Shown: positions 42,643 to 53,543, counted from the stretch's first letter. The stretch is DNA of 64,000 bases from Rachicladosporium sp. CCFEE 5018 (GCA_002077045.2 KZ111144.1:687411-751410); one strand, 5' to 3'. Program-made: numbers and translations. The notes: a model not told the origin generated them from the letters alone.

Positions 42643-44192
42643 TGAATGATGAACACTTGAAAGACTCCCCAATGCAACTCTAACGGCACTGTCACCCTCC
42701 TAGCGAGAGGTCTGCGCGGAAATGATCGCCACTAGCAATGCTGGAGTGGGAGTGGCTTTTGATGCGACTGCCGCAAACGTGGTACCACTGGGGAGGGCGC
42801 GTGCAGTAGGGTCGATCGCTTGTGCAGTGTGCTGCAAATAGCGTTTACACCGAGTGTGGAAGATTCGGAAGCTAGTCAAGCACCTGATTGCGCATGGCGT
42901 TCGATTCGTGGGCACGGGAGATGTTGGGGAGATGATGGAGAGAAGTCCTGATCGGCGGTGCAGAACGTGAATACTTGAGGGTAGCGGTAAGGTGGATGGG
43001 CAGTTTGATCACATATGTCTATATTGATTGCATTGCGCACTTATCGCGCCTTTGGTGGAGTACATCTGCCACCTGCAGGCCCTGGATGTGGGCCAACCCT
43101 GCTGCAGATCCGATGCGGATCGTGAGGACCCGCTCGCACGCAAGAATCCCGGCCAAATGTGCGGTCAAGGCGATGCGCGAATTGGACATGTGCTTGGGAA
43201 GTGCTTGCTTTGTGATGAGCCATTGAAATATTCTGCTTGACCCCTGGAGTGACGGGAGTCTGGTCCAGGGTGATCCCGGGTAATTCCACGTGGAAAGACT
43301 GAAACAAGGCATTGTGCGGTACGGTACTATTGCTGGCGTCGTTTGGTCGTGCAACGTCCGCTATCGAGCGTTGGCCTGAGAAATGAGGTTGCTTGCAACG
43401 GACGTCAGCCAACAATGCCACTGCGGCATTGCGATGGAGACGATGGGCTACATCCGTCATCTACTCGTCACCACCGCCAACACACTTCACCATCAACGAT
43501 ACACAAAGTTGGCCGAGGTACCTCTACATGCAGCCTCTCATGTAGCTTCTTCTTTCGCTTCCCCAAACATTTTCCGTCAACCAATCATAAAGCGCTACTG
43601 AGCTTCTCTTCCCGCTGACTCGTCGACACAATTCCCGCATCAAGCCAACGCATCGGTTCTTCTTCATGCGCTAGAGTAATCTCCCGAAATATGCGCTCCG
43701 TCGGTGAGACGGGGACAGCGGGGAGCTCCGATATGCAAGATACGCGAGGGCTACTTGGGTGCTTTCGTTGAATGCTGAATCCAGGATGACAGCGAAATAA
43801 TTATGTTCAACGGCTATACATCACTTCCTACAAACTCCATCGTCAGATGAGGGTGTACATTACTCTTGAAGTCGATCGATGATGCTCACTGCTTGCATGC
43901 AGTATCTCGAACCGCAATGTCTCACATACGATGGGACGCACGTGGAGTTCAAGGTCTGCATGGCTGCGAAACGCAAACTGATCTTGAAGATCTTGCACAC
44001 CAGACAAGGTCTGCCTGGACGTGATAGCAACATTCCACAACGGCATCGCCTTTGCCAGATCTTGGGATGCAAAGTGGCACATCAGACCAGCAGAGACTAG
44101 GTGGAGGACTGGACTTCACTCCGAGATTTCTAAATCTTCTAGACGCACTCGCATATGGGTATCATATTGATCATCGCACATGACAATCATCA
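42643..44192. other. Spacer between MIF-like gene and SWC5
   Basis: These 1.55 kb contain the promoter of the MIF-like gene and the SWC5 3' end. Short frames of 70-140 codons overlap on both strands without domain or splice logic; I see no supported gene. Confidence 0.4.
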
Positions 44193-45176
44193 TCATGCCT
44201 TCAACCTCGCGTCCCGTCTCCCCTCCTCCTTCTTCCCAGCAACGCGGTCCAGGAACTCTTCTCTCGCAAGGAACCCCCTCTTGCTCTTCCCGTACTCCTC
44301 CATCTCGCTCTCGATTCCCTCTTTTCTGACGAAACCCCTCCAATCCAGTGCGCTCTTCTGTACCGTACTCATCTTCTCCGCTTTCTTCTTGCGCTCGTCT
44401 TCGAGTCGCTGCGTGGCGAGCAGGACGTCTGTGCGCGAGGGGGCACGGGGCCGGAGCTTTTCTGGAGGCACCCCGCGGATGGTTGCGAGAGGGTTAGGCT
44501 CGAAGCTGGAGGGGCGGCGGAGGGGCCGCTGTAGGGTTGTTGTCTTGACGTTCTCATCGCCATCCGTTGGGTTCGAGGCGAGGTACGCTTGCGCTGCGGC
44601 GGACGAAGCGGGGACTTCTTCCTCCACTTCGGTGATCTCGCCGGCGAAAGCTATGCGGCGGCGGATCTTGACAAGCTTCTCTGAAGTTTTCACGCTGTCT
44701 CGATTCTCCTTGTCTTCATCACCCAGGGCAGTCGTCGTGTCTGTAGCTGAGGGCAAAGGCCTGACAGGCCGCCCAGTTGGTAGCGCACTTAGCTCCGCCC
44801 AAAGTGCCTCAACGTCCACAGTCACCTCTCTCTTCTCTTGCGCTTTCCGCAGCTTCTTCTGTTCCTTCTCAACGGCTCGCTGTGCTCGTGTCCGCACCAC
44901 TCCTCCTTCACCCCCACTCTCGTCATCCTCCTTGTCAATCTTTCGCTTCTTTGACTTCCGTTCCTTGATCGTCACCTCGTCGCCCGACACTAGCTCCTCG
45001 TCCTCAAACGTGACCTTAGCTTTCCGCTTCTTGGGCGCATTTGTAGGGGCGTCCTCGTCATCGGATGAGGAGGATACATCATCCTCTCCAACTGCTGCAG
45101 TAGGGGCGAAGTCTTCGTCTTCGTTCTCGTCGTAGTCGGAATCCGGTTCGTCTCTTCGTCGAGATTCTGGAGCCAT
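44193..45176 (-). CDS. SWC5: SWR1-complex protein Swc5 (BCNT/CFDP1 family)
   Basis: A single-exon gene; 327 aa from ATG 45176 ('MAPESRRRDEPDSDYDENED'). The open frame continues upstream but without an ATG that would fit the family. The N-terminus is acidic (the segment after residue 12 is Asp/Glu-rich) with basic nuclear-signal-like patches ('KKRKAKV', 'KERKSKKRK'). The C-terminal ~75 residues are a BCNT-C domain with 'SALDWRGFVRKEGIESEMEEYGKSKRGFLAREEFLDR' features, including the conserved D-W and the 'YxKxKxGFLxRxxFL' pattern. Swc5 activates histone exchange of H2A.Z-H2B by SWR1 in the nucleus. It is divergent from PIS1. Confidence 0.92.
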   Translation of the reverse strand: MAPESRRRDEPDSDYDENEDEDFAPTAAVGEDDVSSSSDDEDAPTNAPKKRKAKVTFEDEELVSGDEVTIKERKSKKRKIDKEDDESGGEGGVVRTRAQRAVEKEQKKLRKAQEKREVTVDVEALWAELSALPTGRPVRPLPSATDTTTALGDEDKENRDSVKTSEKLVKIRRRIAFAGEITEVEEEVPASSAAAQAYLASNPTDGDENVKTTTLQRPLRRPSSFEPNPLATIRGVPPEKLRPRAPSRTDVLLATQRLEDERKKKAEKMSTVQKSALDWRGFVRKEGIESEMEEYGKSKRGFLAREEFLDRVAGKKEEGRRDARLKA

Positions 45177-45632
45177 ATTGATGTATGGAAAACGGATTCC
45201 CACGAGCAAGCACATGCAAGCAACTACACCCCCCCACGCACGTGCCCTTATCTGAAGTTTCGGGGGAGAATGGCCGAATGACGTTAGATCGCGATGGCAC
45301 GGAAGCTGGCGGCCGCGGTATCTGATAGTCTTGAGCACCGGCGATATCAGGTCAGCAACTGGCAACGTGAAGTACTGGAGATTGACTTTGTGCCGACACA
45401 ACTAGACTCCGTCGAATCACCTCCTCGTCGCAACATTTACATGCGAAGTTGTCGCGCTGAAACGTGGCGGAAGCAATAATCTTGCGCCAAGGCAGGCCCC
45501 TCAGCAGGTCCTCTAGTCCAGGCTCCCTCGATTGTCGTCTGAGAGATCACTATCAACGATCTCGACCTGAACTGCGTGCGAAACGAACACGACTCTAGGC
45601 TCATTCCACGGTCAGACAAGTATCGCAACAGC
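45177..45632. promoter_or_regulatory. Divergent promoter, SWC5 / PIS1
   Basis: These 456 bases lie between the two start codons. No individual element is claimed. Confidence 0.5.
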
Positions 45633-46606
45633 ATGACGGCCGAACGCAGAACACCCCAATCCAATGGCAAGCCCGTGGGCTCGGCCACCGGGTCAGAGGC
45701 CAAGAAGGAAGAGAACATCTTCCTCTTCGTGCCAAACTTGATAGGTGGGACAGATCCATAGTCTTCGCCAGATCCATACGCTGATCGATGCAACGTAGGC
45801 TACCTCCGCATCGTCCTCGCCGTCGGATCCCTCTACTTCATGCCCCTCCACCCCCGCCGCTGCAGCTTCCTCTACTCAGTCTCCTGTCTGCTAGACGCCC
45901 TGGATGGCATGGCGGCGCGCAAGTTCTCGCAATCAACGCGCTTCGGCGCAGTGCTGGACATGATCACCGACCGCTGCACGACCTCCTGCCTGCTAGTGTT
46001 TCTGGCAGTCGCCAAGCCCGCCTACTCGGCGATCTTCCAGGGCTTGATCAGTCTGGACTTCGCGAGTCATTACATGCACATGTATGCGACGCTTGTGATG
46101 GGCGGGCAGGGGGAGAGCCATAAGAATGTGAGCGCGAGTAGGAGCCGGATTATGAATTTGTATTACACGAACAAGGTAAGCTGCGCTTGATTGGAGGCAC
46201 TGGTGCCGCACTGACTTCAACACAGTGGGTCCTCTTCACTTGCTGCGCCTTGAACGAGCTCTTCTTCATCGCCCTCTACCTCCTCTGCTTCTCCTCCCCG
46301 ATCGTCACCCCAGCCCTCCTACCACCTAGCGGTGACGCAAATATCGCCTCGTCCATGCAGCCCGGTTCACCAGCACACATCGAGCCTCGGTTGCTCTTCC
46401 CATCGCCCTTCTCGGCCGCGGCTATGGAGATGGCGCGAGCGAACAAGATGGACTCGACTGTACCTTGGATTCTTACATTGGGGAGCGCGCCGATCATGCT
46501 TGTGAAGCAGTGGATCAACGTTGTGCAGCTTGTGAAGGCGAGCCGGTGGTTGGCTGAGGGCGATCGGGACGAGAGGAAGAAGGCTGAGCTCAACAAGAGA
46601 CGGTAG
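45633..46606 (+). CDS. PIS1: CDP-diacylglycerol-inositol 3-phosphatidyltransferase
   Basis: Three exons, 45633-45744, 45799-46175 and 46226-46606; 289 aa. Introns are 54 and 50 bases. The enzyme makes phosphatidylinositol from CDP-diacylglycerol and myo-inositol in the ER membrane. The full CDP-alcohol phosphatidyltransferase motif is present: D70-x2-D73-G-x2-A-R-x8-G87-x3-D91-x3-D95 in 'DALDGMAARKFSQSTRFGAV' and the following residues. A conserved 'NIFLFVPNLIGYLRIVLA' start spans intron 1, and several hydrophobic segments follow. The loop at ~195-235, between late helices, is longer than in yeast and rich in Pro/Ser. PI made here supplies the Gpi3 pathway found elsewhere in the window. Confidence 0.95.
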
Positions 46607-47803
46607 TGAGTTGTTGAAGAGGTTCATGTGACGTGGACGCCACAGTCGAGTCCCATCGATCACCCGAAACCGAACGAGTGAGCTCGAGCGTTACTGCAGC
46701 GTCGAATCGATGCTACGCACTGGGGTGGAGGACGCAAACCGTGGACTGTGCAGCCTCTTGCTATTGATTGCTGTCATCGCACGACTGTTTCGCAACTCAA
46801 ATGCTGGACCACATCGGGTCCATGGCCGTGAGGCTGCAGTCCCCCAATGCACATCTTGCGTGCGGGGAACAGCGGACTTTCGAGCAACTCTAAGCTACCT
46901 GTCAGTCATCGCCTGTGACGGCACTTGGGTGTATTCTCGTGGGACATGCCAGTGCCAACTCAATACACTGATGCGCAGCCTATGCGACAGGGCATTCAAG
47001 AAAGTCCAGGCCTTGCATCGTGGTGCCGGCCAAGTCCGGAGCGCAGCCAGTAGCCGAAGCTTGAAGATTCCCAGCCGAGTTTTGCGGAGGACCTGATGCT
47101 TGGTCCAAGCAACTTGAACAGAAGCTGGCGGAGGCACATGTTGCAACGCAACCAAAGGATCACCGCTTCCATGGCGTTGCTGAAGAGAAGCCAATGCAGT
47201 CTCTCAGGCTTATAGTAACGCCGAAACATGCTCTTCTCCCGCACTGTCGCGAGATTGACACATGATAGGAGGGTATACCAGATACATAATGTCTACAATG
47301 CTGCGGCAGAGTCCTGACTTTCACTTCCTGTCATCAATTGAGTTCGGTCGTGAAAGACAAGCTTTCGCCTTGTCTCGTGATGTTGCCAAGACTGGGACAT
47401 CGTACGGGACCTCGTATCGTCTGCGGCTGGTATTGATGACCATGCTGCGGCCCGTATCTCCTGTATCACTGTACCCATTCCTTCCCTTACAACTGTAGTC
47501 ATTGTGTACACGCATTCTCTAAGCTGTACATCTTTCACCCCCGCGGTCCGCGACGCCTTTCGAAGCAATCACTTCCCCTCAGGACTGATACCGGTCGTCG
47601 AATAGGCTGCGGCGCGCGCGGAGCCACTATACCGTCGCATCTAAGCGCACATACGTTGATCGCGATTGCCAGTGTAAGAAACACCCTGCCACACAGATCG
47701 CACAAGGTCCGAGACGTTCAAGAGAGGGGAGCGTTCGTTCATCGACCCGAGGCCTGAAGTGGAGAGCGAGAGAGTGGATGCGGTGAAGAGACTGCGGGCG
47801 GCC
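46607..47803. other. 1.2-kb spacer
   Basis: Between PIS1 and the next membrane-protein gene. No convincing exon; small frames on the minus strand near 46895-47244 overlap one another and have no domain. The frame of the downstream exon is open from about 47670 but has no ATG before 47804, so a further upstream exon is possible. Confidence 0.4.
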
Positions 47804-48883
47804 ATGCGCCCGCAGCGGTACAGGAACTTGGATGGCCCGAGTACGGATCGAGATGCGGTGCCGTGGTACTGGAGGGTCGTAGCGGGGATTGCGACGTTGA
47901 TGATACTGGGAGGGTAAGCAGGAGATTCACCCGCTGTGGAATGCCTGGCGCTGATGTCTGAGCGCAGCTACCTCATGCTGCCGGCGACCTTTGACTCGGA
48001 CCCTTTGCTACGAGCGCCGAACACTGTGATTGGGATCTTTGCGGTCGCGCTGCTCACGGCTGGCCTCTCGGTGACAGGACTGGTGTGCTTTGCTGTGAGG
48101 AGCGCAGCGTTTCAGGCAGAATCGGTGTTCCTGCCATGTACGACTGCATGCGCTCTGGGGCTGCTGACAGTCTTCTACGACTTTTTGATCAGCACGCGCT
48201 ACGCTTGGAACACACCTGCGCTACTCGTCACAGTCGCATCAGCAGTGAGCACGGTAGTCTATGGCACCTTGCTAGTCTACACCTATCGCCGTGTGTCAAA
48301 GTCTCGCTCGACAACTGCCTATATCCCACCGAACATGCGCACGCAGCCTCTCGATCCCAGTGTACCCACAGGACGGAGCGCAAGTCTAGCCTACCAAGCG
48401 CCAGGCTACTATGAAAACTACCTCGCAAACATGTACCCCACTTCGGCGCATCCGCAGACACCTCCCGCGTCAGGCGATGTCTACGATCCCAACCACATCA
48501 CAGAAGAAGAGATGCAGCGCCAGCAGATGCTCATGCTCCTGCTGCAGCGCAATCAACCTCCCACGCCCGATCCAAGCCAGAGTACTTTCCACATCGACTG
48601 GCAAGGCCAGCACGAGGCCGAAGACACTGGCCACTTGACGCCGGTCGGCGGGTACTACGCGCCGCGACATCAGCAGAGCAGTGCGTCTAGCCGCTCGACG
48701 CAGAGCAGGCCGACGCATAGTCGGCAGTGGAGCCAGCAGGGGATGAGGCCCTGGGATGGGGTGTGGAGGGGTGTAAGTACGGCTAGTGGGAGTTCTGGGG
48801 AGACTAGTGGAGGTACGGTGGTGAGGGGCAGTCAGGAGAGGAGAGAGGAGAGGAGGCGGGAGATTGAGATGGGTGGGCGGTGA
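47804..48883 (+). CDS. Four-segment membrane protein with a Gln/Ser-rich tail
   Basis: Two exons, 47804-47913 and 47968-48883, with a 54-base intron (GTAAGC donor); 341 aa. The splice joins '..LMILGG' to 'YLMLPATFD' within the first membrane segment. Hydrophobic segments are at ~22-42, 56-78, 90-110 and 119-142. The remaining ~200 residues are cytosol-like, low complexity and rich in Ser, Gln, Pro and Arg, with a Met/Gln/Leu stretch 'EEEMQRQQMLMLLLQRNQ' and a terminal RREERRRE run. I do not recognise a named family. The arrangement (four helices plus disordered tail) is common among fungal plasma-membrane proteins of unknown role. The first exon may begin further upstream. Confidence 0.75.
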
Positions 48884-49052
48884 TATGGAGTGAGGGCGCC
48901 TGGCGATATGGAGATGCGATATGGATGGCAATATGGCGTTTGGATCTTGGATGGGAGGCTTTTATATACCCTGGTGCGATGGAGATATGTATCGTGATGT
49001 TCCATGTTGTACCCTAGCCGGCGGCCTGTGTGCTGCCATCGACACCAACACG

Positions 49053-51385
49053 ATGCAGGAATTCTATTCGCTCACCAAAACACTCAAGGGCCGCAGTCGC
49101 CATCGAAAGAATATAGATGCATACAGGGTGTGCGAATTTACCATGACCGGAACCGTCGAACATGCATGCAGCGAAAATGGCAGTTGCGCTGCACCGCGTG
49201 CCTGCCACAATGGTGTGAGTACCTTCCGTACAGAGAAGCCGCAGCTACCTGCACAGAAACGCAGTCGTCCACCCCTCCACCACTACAAGCCTACATCGGC
49301 CGTTCCTACTCTGCGCTCGAACGTCAAGTACGTCCAGTTGAAGAAGAAGGACGCGAGCAAACACAATCGTAGCGAAGCGAGTCTCCCGGCATTCGGCGAC
49401 TTATTGGCGTATCTGGCTATGGACGACGATCTGCAGTGCCTCCAAGCTGGTCGCCATCTGAGTCAGAATGTGGTGATGCGATACATCGACAAGATTATGG
49501 AGGCGAACCTAAAGGAGAACATGACAGTGCTGGACTCCCGCAAGATTTCTGTCGCCAACTATAAGTGAATCTGCTTTCGAAAGCCATCGTATCCAGCAAA
49601 AAGGCAGCTGTATCCTACGTGCAGATCCCCTTCTTCGACAAGAAGCCTCATGAGAGCCACGGTACATGGCTACTAGGGTACCTCAAACTTGTGCGTTCGA
49701 CGAGAACAGCAACTCTCTGGATCTTCGATCCTGAAGCTCAGTACACCACAAGCCGACTCAAGCTGACTGCAATAGTGAAGCGCTTGTGGAGGTATGCGGT
49801 GGAAGACACCAAGTCTAAGATCTATGGCTGGCACGAGTCCCCGGAATTCACCTTCTCTGACTCTGGGCGTGCTCAGACCCTCACGCAGAGCACTTCCAAA
49901 GACAGTGGCGTGCATGTCGGCCAAATTGCAGATTTCCTGGCGCAGTCGAGGGAAACGCAGAAAGGTTACCACAACGGTATTGACATTTTGTTTCGTTTCG
50001 AGGAAGACTCGACACGCAGTCGCCACACAATCTTGGCCACTCTGGTGAAAGATGCTTCTTCGGGTCGAGATCGGCAAGCAGTCTGGCCCATCTGCACGCA
50101 CATTGAGATCGCACCTCACGCTGTCAGACCCGTAAGCAAAGACCTGCTCGTGCCTTGTCCTCTTAGCAGCCTCATGCCTGGGGCAAGTTGTCAGGTTCAA
50201 GTCCTGCCTTCCAAAGATGGCCGCAGAACGCATATCCTTGCTCACAAGACCCATGAGTATGCAGCAGTGCTGTATGATGTGGGACACCATCAGTGCCACC
50301 TCTGCCATAAAGGCTTCCTACTGTCGGAAGATCTCCTGGCACATGAGGAGAAAGTCCATGCACCTCCTCCCAGGAGGATGCAAGGTCAGGTTGTCGAAGA
50401 AGCGCATGGCCAAGCACGTCCGCATGGTTCATAGAGATCTTCTCTTCGAGCACTCGCAGTCCAAGTGCCGATCTTGCAAGTGGGTCTAGGTATGAGTCCG
50501 ACCTCAATCGACACCTCGTCAAGTGCAAGAAGCACAAGAAGCAGCAAAAGGAAGCACGCCTACTCTCGCGGGTCGATCCAGACATTGCGCTATTAGAGCT
50601 GCTGCCCGGCATCGGAGGGGTTGTAGTGGTCGCTCGAAGCAGCAAGCTTGCTGGTGAGGGCTACAGCACGCTAGCCATCGAGCTCATCGGTCAGAAATTT
50701 GCAGATGAACTGGGTCTTCCGGACATTCCAGTCCACCCCTGGTCGGCGGAGCTTTGTGAGTTGACACTTGACATCATGACCTCTGGACACATGGCTGACA
50801 TTCCCCAGGTGCTAGCACGTACATGCCAAGGTTGCCTTCAGAAGCCGATAATCAAAACATGCAACGTGAGGGCTCGGGTCCGGTTCGTATTGGTGGTGCT
50901 GCAAAGGTACATGGGCTGGCAATCCATCGACATCACATAGAGTACTGACATGTTTGCAGATGGACGCCGCAGAACGGCTTACAGAGGATGTGCTAGCCGT
51001 CAAGGCCAGCATTCGAGAAGAAACGCACCGTCCGCCGGTGCTGCTTAGTCTTGGCATGGACGGCTTCACTGCACATTGGAAGCGACTCGTGCACTGGTGT
51101 CGCGACAACCCTCCATTCAAATTTGTTATCCGCGAGACCCTGGAGATAGCCTCCTCGGGCGCCGGCACTTTGACATCTGCCGAGACAGAGTACAGAGGAA
51201 AACGGTGGCGTTGGGGCGTCTTTGACTCCCATCACATCGTCGCATTCGCAGACGGACGAAGAGTCCCAGGGCACGAGAGATACGAAGGTCTGTGCCACGA
51301 TCTGAATAGGCTCCAGAGCCCGAATGATGCAGTCGCCGGCAGAGCTTTTCATGGGAATGGTCGCAACCAACCCACAACCTTTTGA
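49053..51385 (+). pseudogene. Frameshifted Ulp1/C48-protease-like gene with zinc fingers; catalytic Cys is Ser
   Basis: Four open segments follow each other in changing frames: up to 49568; 49565-50434; about 50370-50489; and about 50490-51385, the last with a canonical 94-base intron (50866-50959). The first two resemble the Ulp1/SENP deSUMOylase fold: 'HLSQNVVMRYIDKI', then 'ESHGTWLLGYLKL' (His, 49658), 'LWIFDPE' (Asp, 49727), 'LTQSTSKDSGVHVGQIADF' (Gln, 49886). The nucleophile position of the DCG motif reads DSG (AGT at 49904). Then come a C2H2 finger 'CHLCHKGFLLSEDLLAHEEK' (50293), a second with only one Cys, and a C2HC-like finger split by a frameshift after 'KCRSCKW'. The C-terminal ~270 residues are unrecognised. 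The changes of frame have no splice sites, so this is either a decayed gene or poor sequence. The start is uncertain (48921, 48987 or 49053). Confidence 0.6.
50293..50361 (+). other. C2H2 zinc-finger coding segment
   Basis: It encodes C-x2-C-x13-H-x4-H ('CHLCHKGFLLSEDLLAHEEK' then VH). It is the only intact finger in the frameshifted gene. Confidence 0.75.
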
Positions 51386-52386
51386 GCGTGGTCCGGTCGA
51401 TGTTGAACTATCATGCGTCGGAGTACAGGACATTGACCGCCCCTTCGGGGCGAACATGCAGCGGCGTGAACACCGGCATCTGGGTGTCTGTTGCTTGGAG
51501 ATATGTTGCTCGCGAGTACACTGCTAGGGAACATGATGCTGTGGACATGATGACGGGAATCTGTTGCTGGGAATCTGTTGCTCGCGAGTACTATGCTGGG
51601 GATGTGATGCTATGGATATGCCGCTGAGAATCTGTCGCTCCAGAGAAGTCCACATCGCAGCGATGCACCAATACATCATATCTTTCCAAGCAGCCCACGC
51701 TGACACCTTGAAGTATTCACATAGTCCCCGTATGACAGTCTCGATATCACCCCAGATGCACCATGCTATCGCCCTGGCATTGCTGCACCTCTATACGTGC
51801 TTCAGACAGCATAGACTGTTCGGTCAGTACTTCAGCGGCAAGGCACTTTCAGATCCGACAACTAGACTCCGTACGCCGGCTCGCTGTGGCCTCGCTGTGG
51901 CTTCGTCAATCCCTACCTTGACCCACTACCTTGATAATCCGCTCATAGCCATGCAGTCACGGCCTCGGTAATGCTTCGCCCCTCCACAACACGTGATTGC
52001 AGCGTGCACAGCACACTCGTCGATGGAGGGGGATAACAAACATGAGACGTGAGGTTGTCAACAGACTCTTCCCTCGACGTCAACAGGTAGAGCCTAGACG
52101 ACGCAGCCTTACTGCGCTCGTTTACTTCATACGATCGAACCACGGGATTCATTGAGTGTCTTGTTCGACAGGAACGACATGCAAGGTACATTATCGCAGC
52201 GTGAACAGATCGCATCGCATGGGAGAGATTCCGTTAAGGTGCGGAAGACACGTGCCGAGCAAGGATCTGTGAGGCCTGTCGACGGCATGATTGAGGTGAT
52301 CCTTAGCCTCATCCCATCTCCACTTCCTGGCAACTTTGACAAGCGAAAAGAGGATAGAGGCGGGTAACCCTTTGAAGTTGTAATGC
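51386..52386. other. Spacer containing a degenerate tandem repeat
   Basis: Apart from the repeat at about 51480-51645, no feature is seen. This stretch belongs to the accessory-looking part of the window. Confidence 0.45.
51480..51645. repeat. Degenerate tandem repeat, ~70-80-base period
   Basis: A unit containing 'tgttgctcgcgagtac', followed by a 'tgatgct(g/a)tggacatg'-like segment and then 'gggaatctgttgct', appears at ~51487-51560 and again at ~51561-51632, with a partial third start ('gagaatctgtcgct') at ~51626. Units differ by substitutions and small indels, so the array is old. It has no coding potential that I can support. Confidence 0.7.
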
Positions 52387-52698
52387 TCAACTCGGTCGCG
52401 TGACCATATAGCTTCCAATCGCGCGACGAATGCGGCTTTCTTCCCCCCTGCTCGGTGCTGCATCGAACCACTGAGTCATACGCTTTGCGTCTTCGACTCC
52501 AGGAGCACACCTGAACGCTAGCGCTGCTCCTTGCAGGGCTTCTGCCATGATCGACAAATCAATCTGCACACCTTGTAGTGCATCGCAAAACTTCGTAACG
52601 ATCTCGCGACTCTCGTGTGGCCTTGCGACGGTGAGCTCATCGTAAAGGCTTCGACAGAACCGCGAGGTATCAACGACCTGGAGTGTGGGTTCCGCCAT
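52387..52698 (-). CDS. Small hypothetical protein, 103 aa
   Basis: An uninterrupted frame from ATG 52698 ('MAEPTLQVVDTSRFCRSLYD'). The beginning, 'LQVVDTSRF' followed by 'ESREIVTKFCDALQGV', weakly resembles the N-terminal segment of fungal 2-oxoglutarate/Fe(II) dioxygenases (IPNS-like). No catalytic HxD...H follows, so at most it would be a remnant. The rest is Ala/Arg-rich. No signal peptide or membrane segment. Its surroundings hold broken genes, so it may be non-functional. The frame alone is modest evidence. Confidence 0.35.
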   Translation of the reverse strand: MAEPTLQVVDTSRFCRSLYDELTVARPHESREIVTKFCDALQGVQIDLSIMAEALQGAALAFRCAPGVEDAKRMTQWFDAAPSRGEESRIRRAIGSYMVTRPS

Positions 52699-53370
52699 CG
52701 TGTGCGAGTGCTGTGCAGCGACTGTCTGTCCGATCGAGTGCTATATGCGACAAAGGTGTGAGGTAGAAGATGAGCAAACAAGGTGCTGTGCACGAGCCAA
52801 GGATTGTCATGCGGAAGTCGCGATCAGAGGAAGTAACAGCGAGAAGGCAGTCGCGGCGGTAGCAAGACAGTCACTGAGGAGTCATAATCACTAAAAAGTG
52901 GTGATCAATGGAGGCCAGTAGTCACGCGGCGCTTGCTCTTACTCAGTACTCCCTGTGCTTGTGCAACCACCACCAATCCGATCGTTCGGCTTCACTCGCC
53001 GATCACCGACCAAATCAGTAATGTGCCTCGCGGGAGCATTGTCAGCTTGCGTGTGCACTCACTTAATCACTCCAACCTTTCAATCATAGCCCACTATCTG
53101 CCCACCTCGCGTCGTGTCCGGGTGCCTCTCTTACCCAGGGCAGCCGGCGCAATCGATGAGTAGCTCTGTCGCTATATGTGCCTTCCTTGCCTTGATCGAA
53201 ACATGCAGTACTCCGAGGAAGGCTCTCCTCGTGATTTGCGAAGCTTATGATTGCTATGTCCTGAGGATCGGACACGTGCTCGTACAGCAGGTTACAAAGA
53301 AGGCCAAATACTGCATATCTCGTTCTTTCTCACCAATTGTGAAGTGAGTGGATGAAGTGAGTAAAAGAAA
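52699..53370. other. Spacer between small ORF and tRNA
   Basis: 672 bases with no supported feature; it ends in the T-rich Pol III terminator of the tRNA (minus-strand TTTCTTTT). Confidence 0.4.
53355..53370 (-). terminator. Pol III terminator after the tRNA
   Basis: On the minus strand the sequence directly after the discriminator base reads TTTCTTTT, a bipartite T-run typical of RNA polymerase III termination. Confidence 0.6.
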
Positions 53371-53543
53371 TGGACTAGGATGGATTTGAACCATCGACCT
53401 CGCTCAAGCTGGGCGACGTTGCCCAATCGGTTTGCTGAACCTTGTGCCCAAGGCCAGCGCCGTTACCAGAATGCACCGAGCGCTTCCGGGGGCGCCTTCA
53501 CGTCTGATAGCATGAGCGCGCGCTCCCACTGCGCCACCAGCCC
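53371..53543 (-). tRNA. Intron-containing tRNA gene, anticodon provisionally GCT
   Basis: Read on the minus strand, a full cloverleaf can be drawn: acceptor GGGCTGG/CTAGTCC with discriminator A, D-arm GCGC-AGTGGGA-GCGC, anticodon stem CGCTC/GAGCG, short variable loop AGGTC, T-arm GATGG-TTCAAAT-CCATC. A-box (TGGCGCAGTGG) and B-box (GGTTCAAATCC) match Pol III promoters, and TTTCTTTT follows the 3' end. An intron of ~101 bases sits after position 37. Its 3' end can pair with the anticodon region (CGCTCATGCT against AGCTTGAGCG, one mismatch), as in yeast pre-tRNAs. GCT would read serine AGC/AGU codons, but tRNA-Ser normally has a long variable arm, so isotype and function are uncertain. Confidence 0.65.

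Noticed and set aside
44155..45135. Long plus-strand open frame (326 codons)
   Set aside because: It is antisense to SWC5, whose protein has a clear BCNT-C domain; the antisense translation is Ser/Arg low complexity.
46895..47244. Two overlapping minus-strand frames
   Set aside because: No start context, domain or splice sites.
50217..50489. Separate small gene in the zinc-finger region
   Set aside because: The frame carries a continuation of the upstream zinc fingers, so it is treated as a frameshifted part of the same gene.
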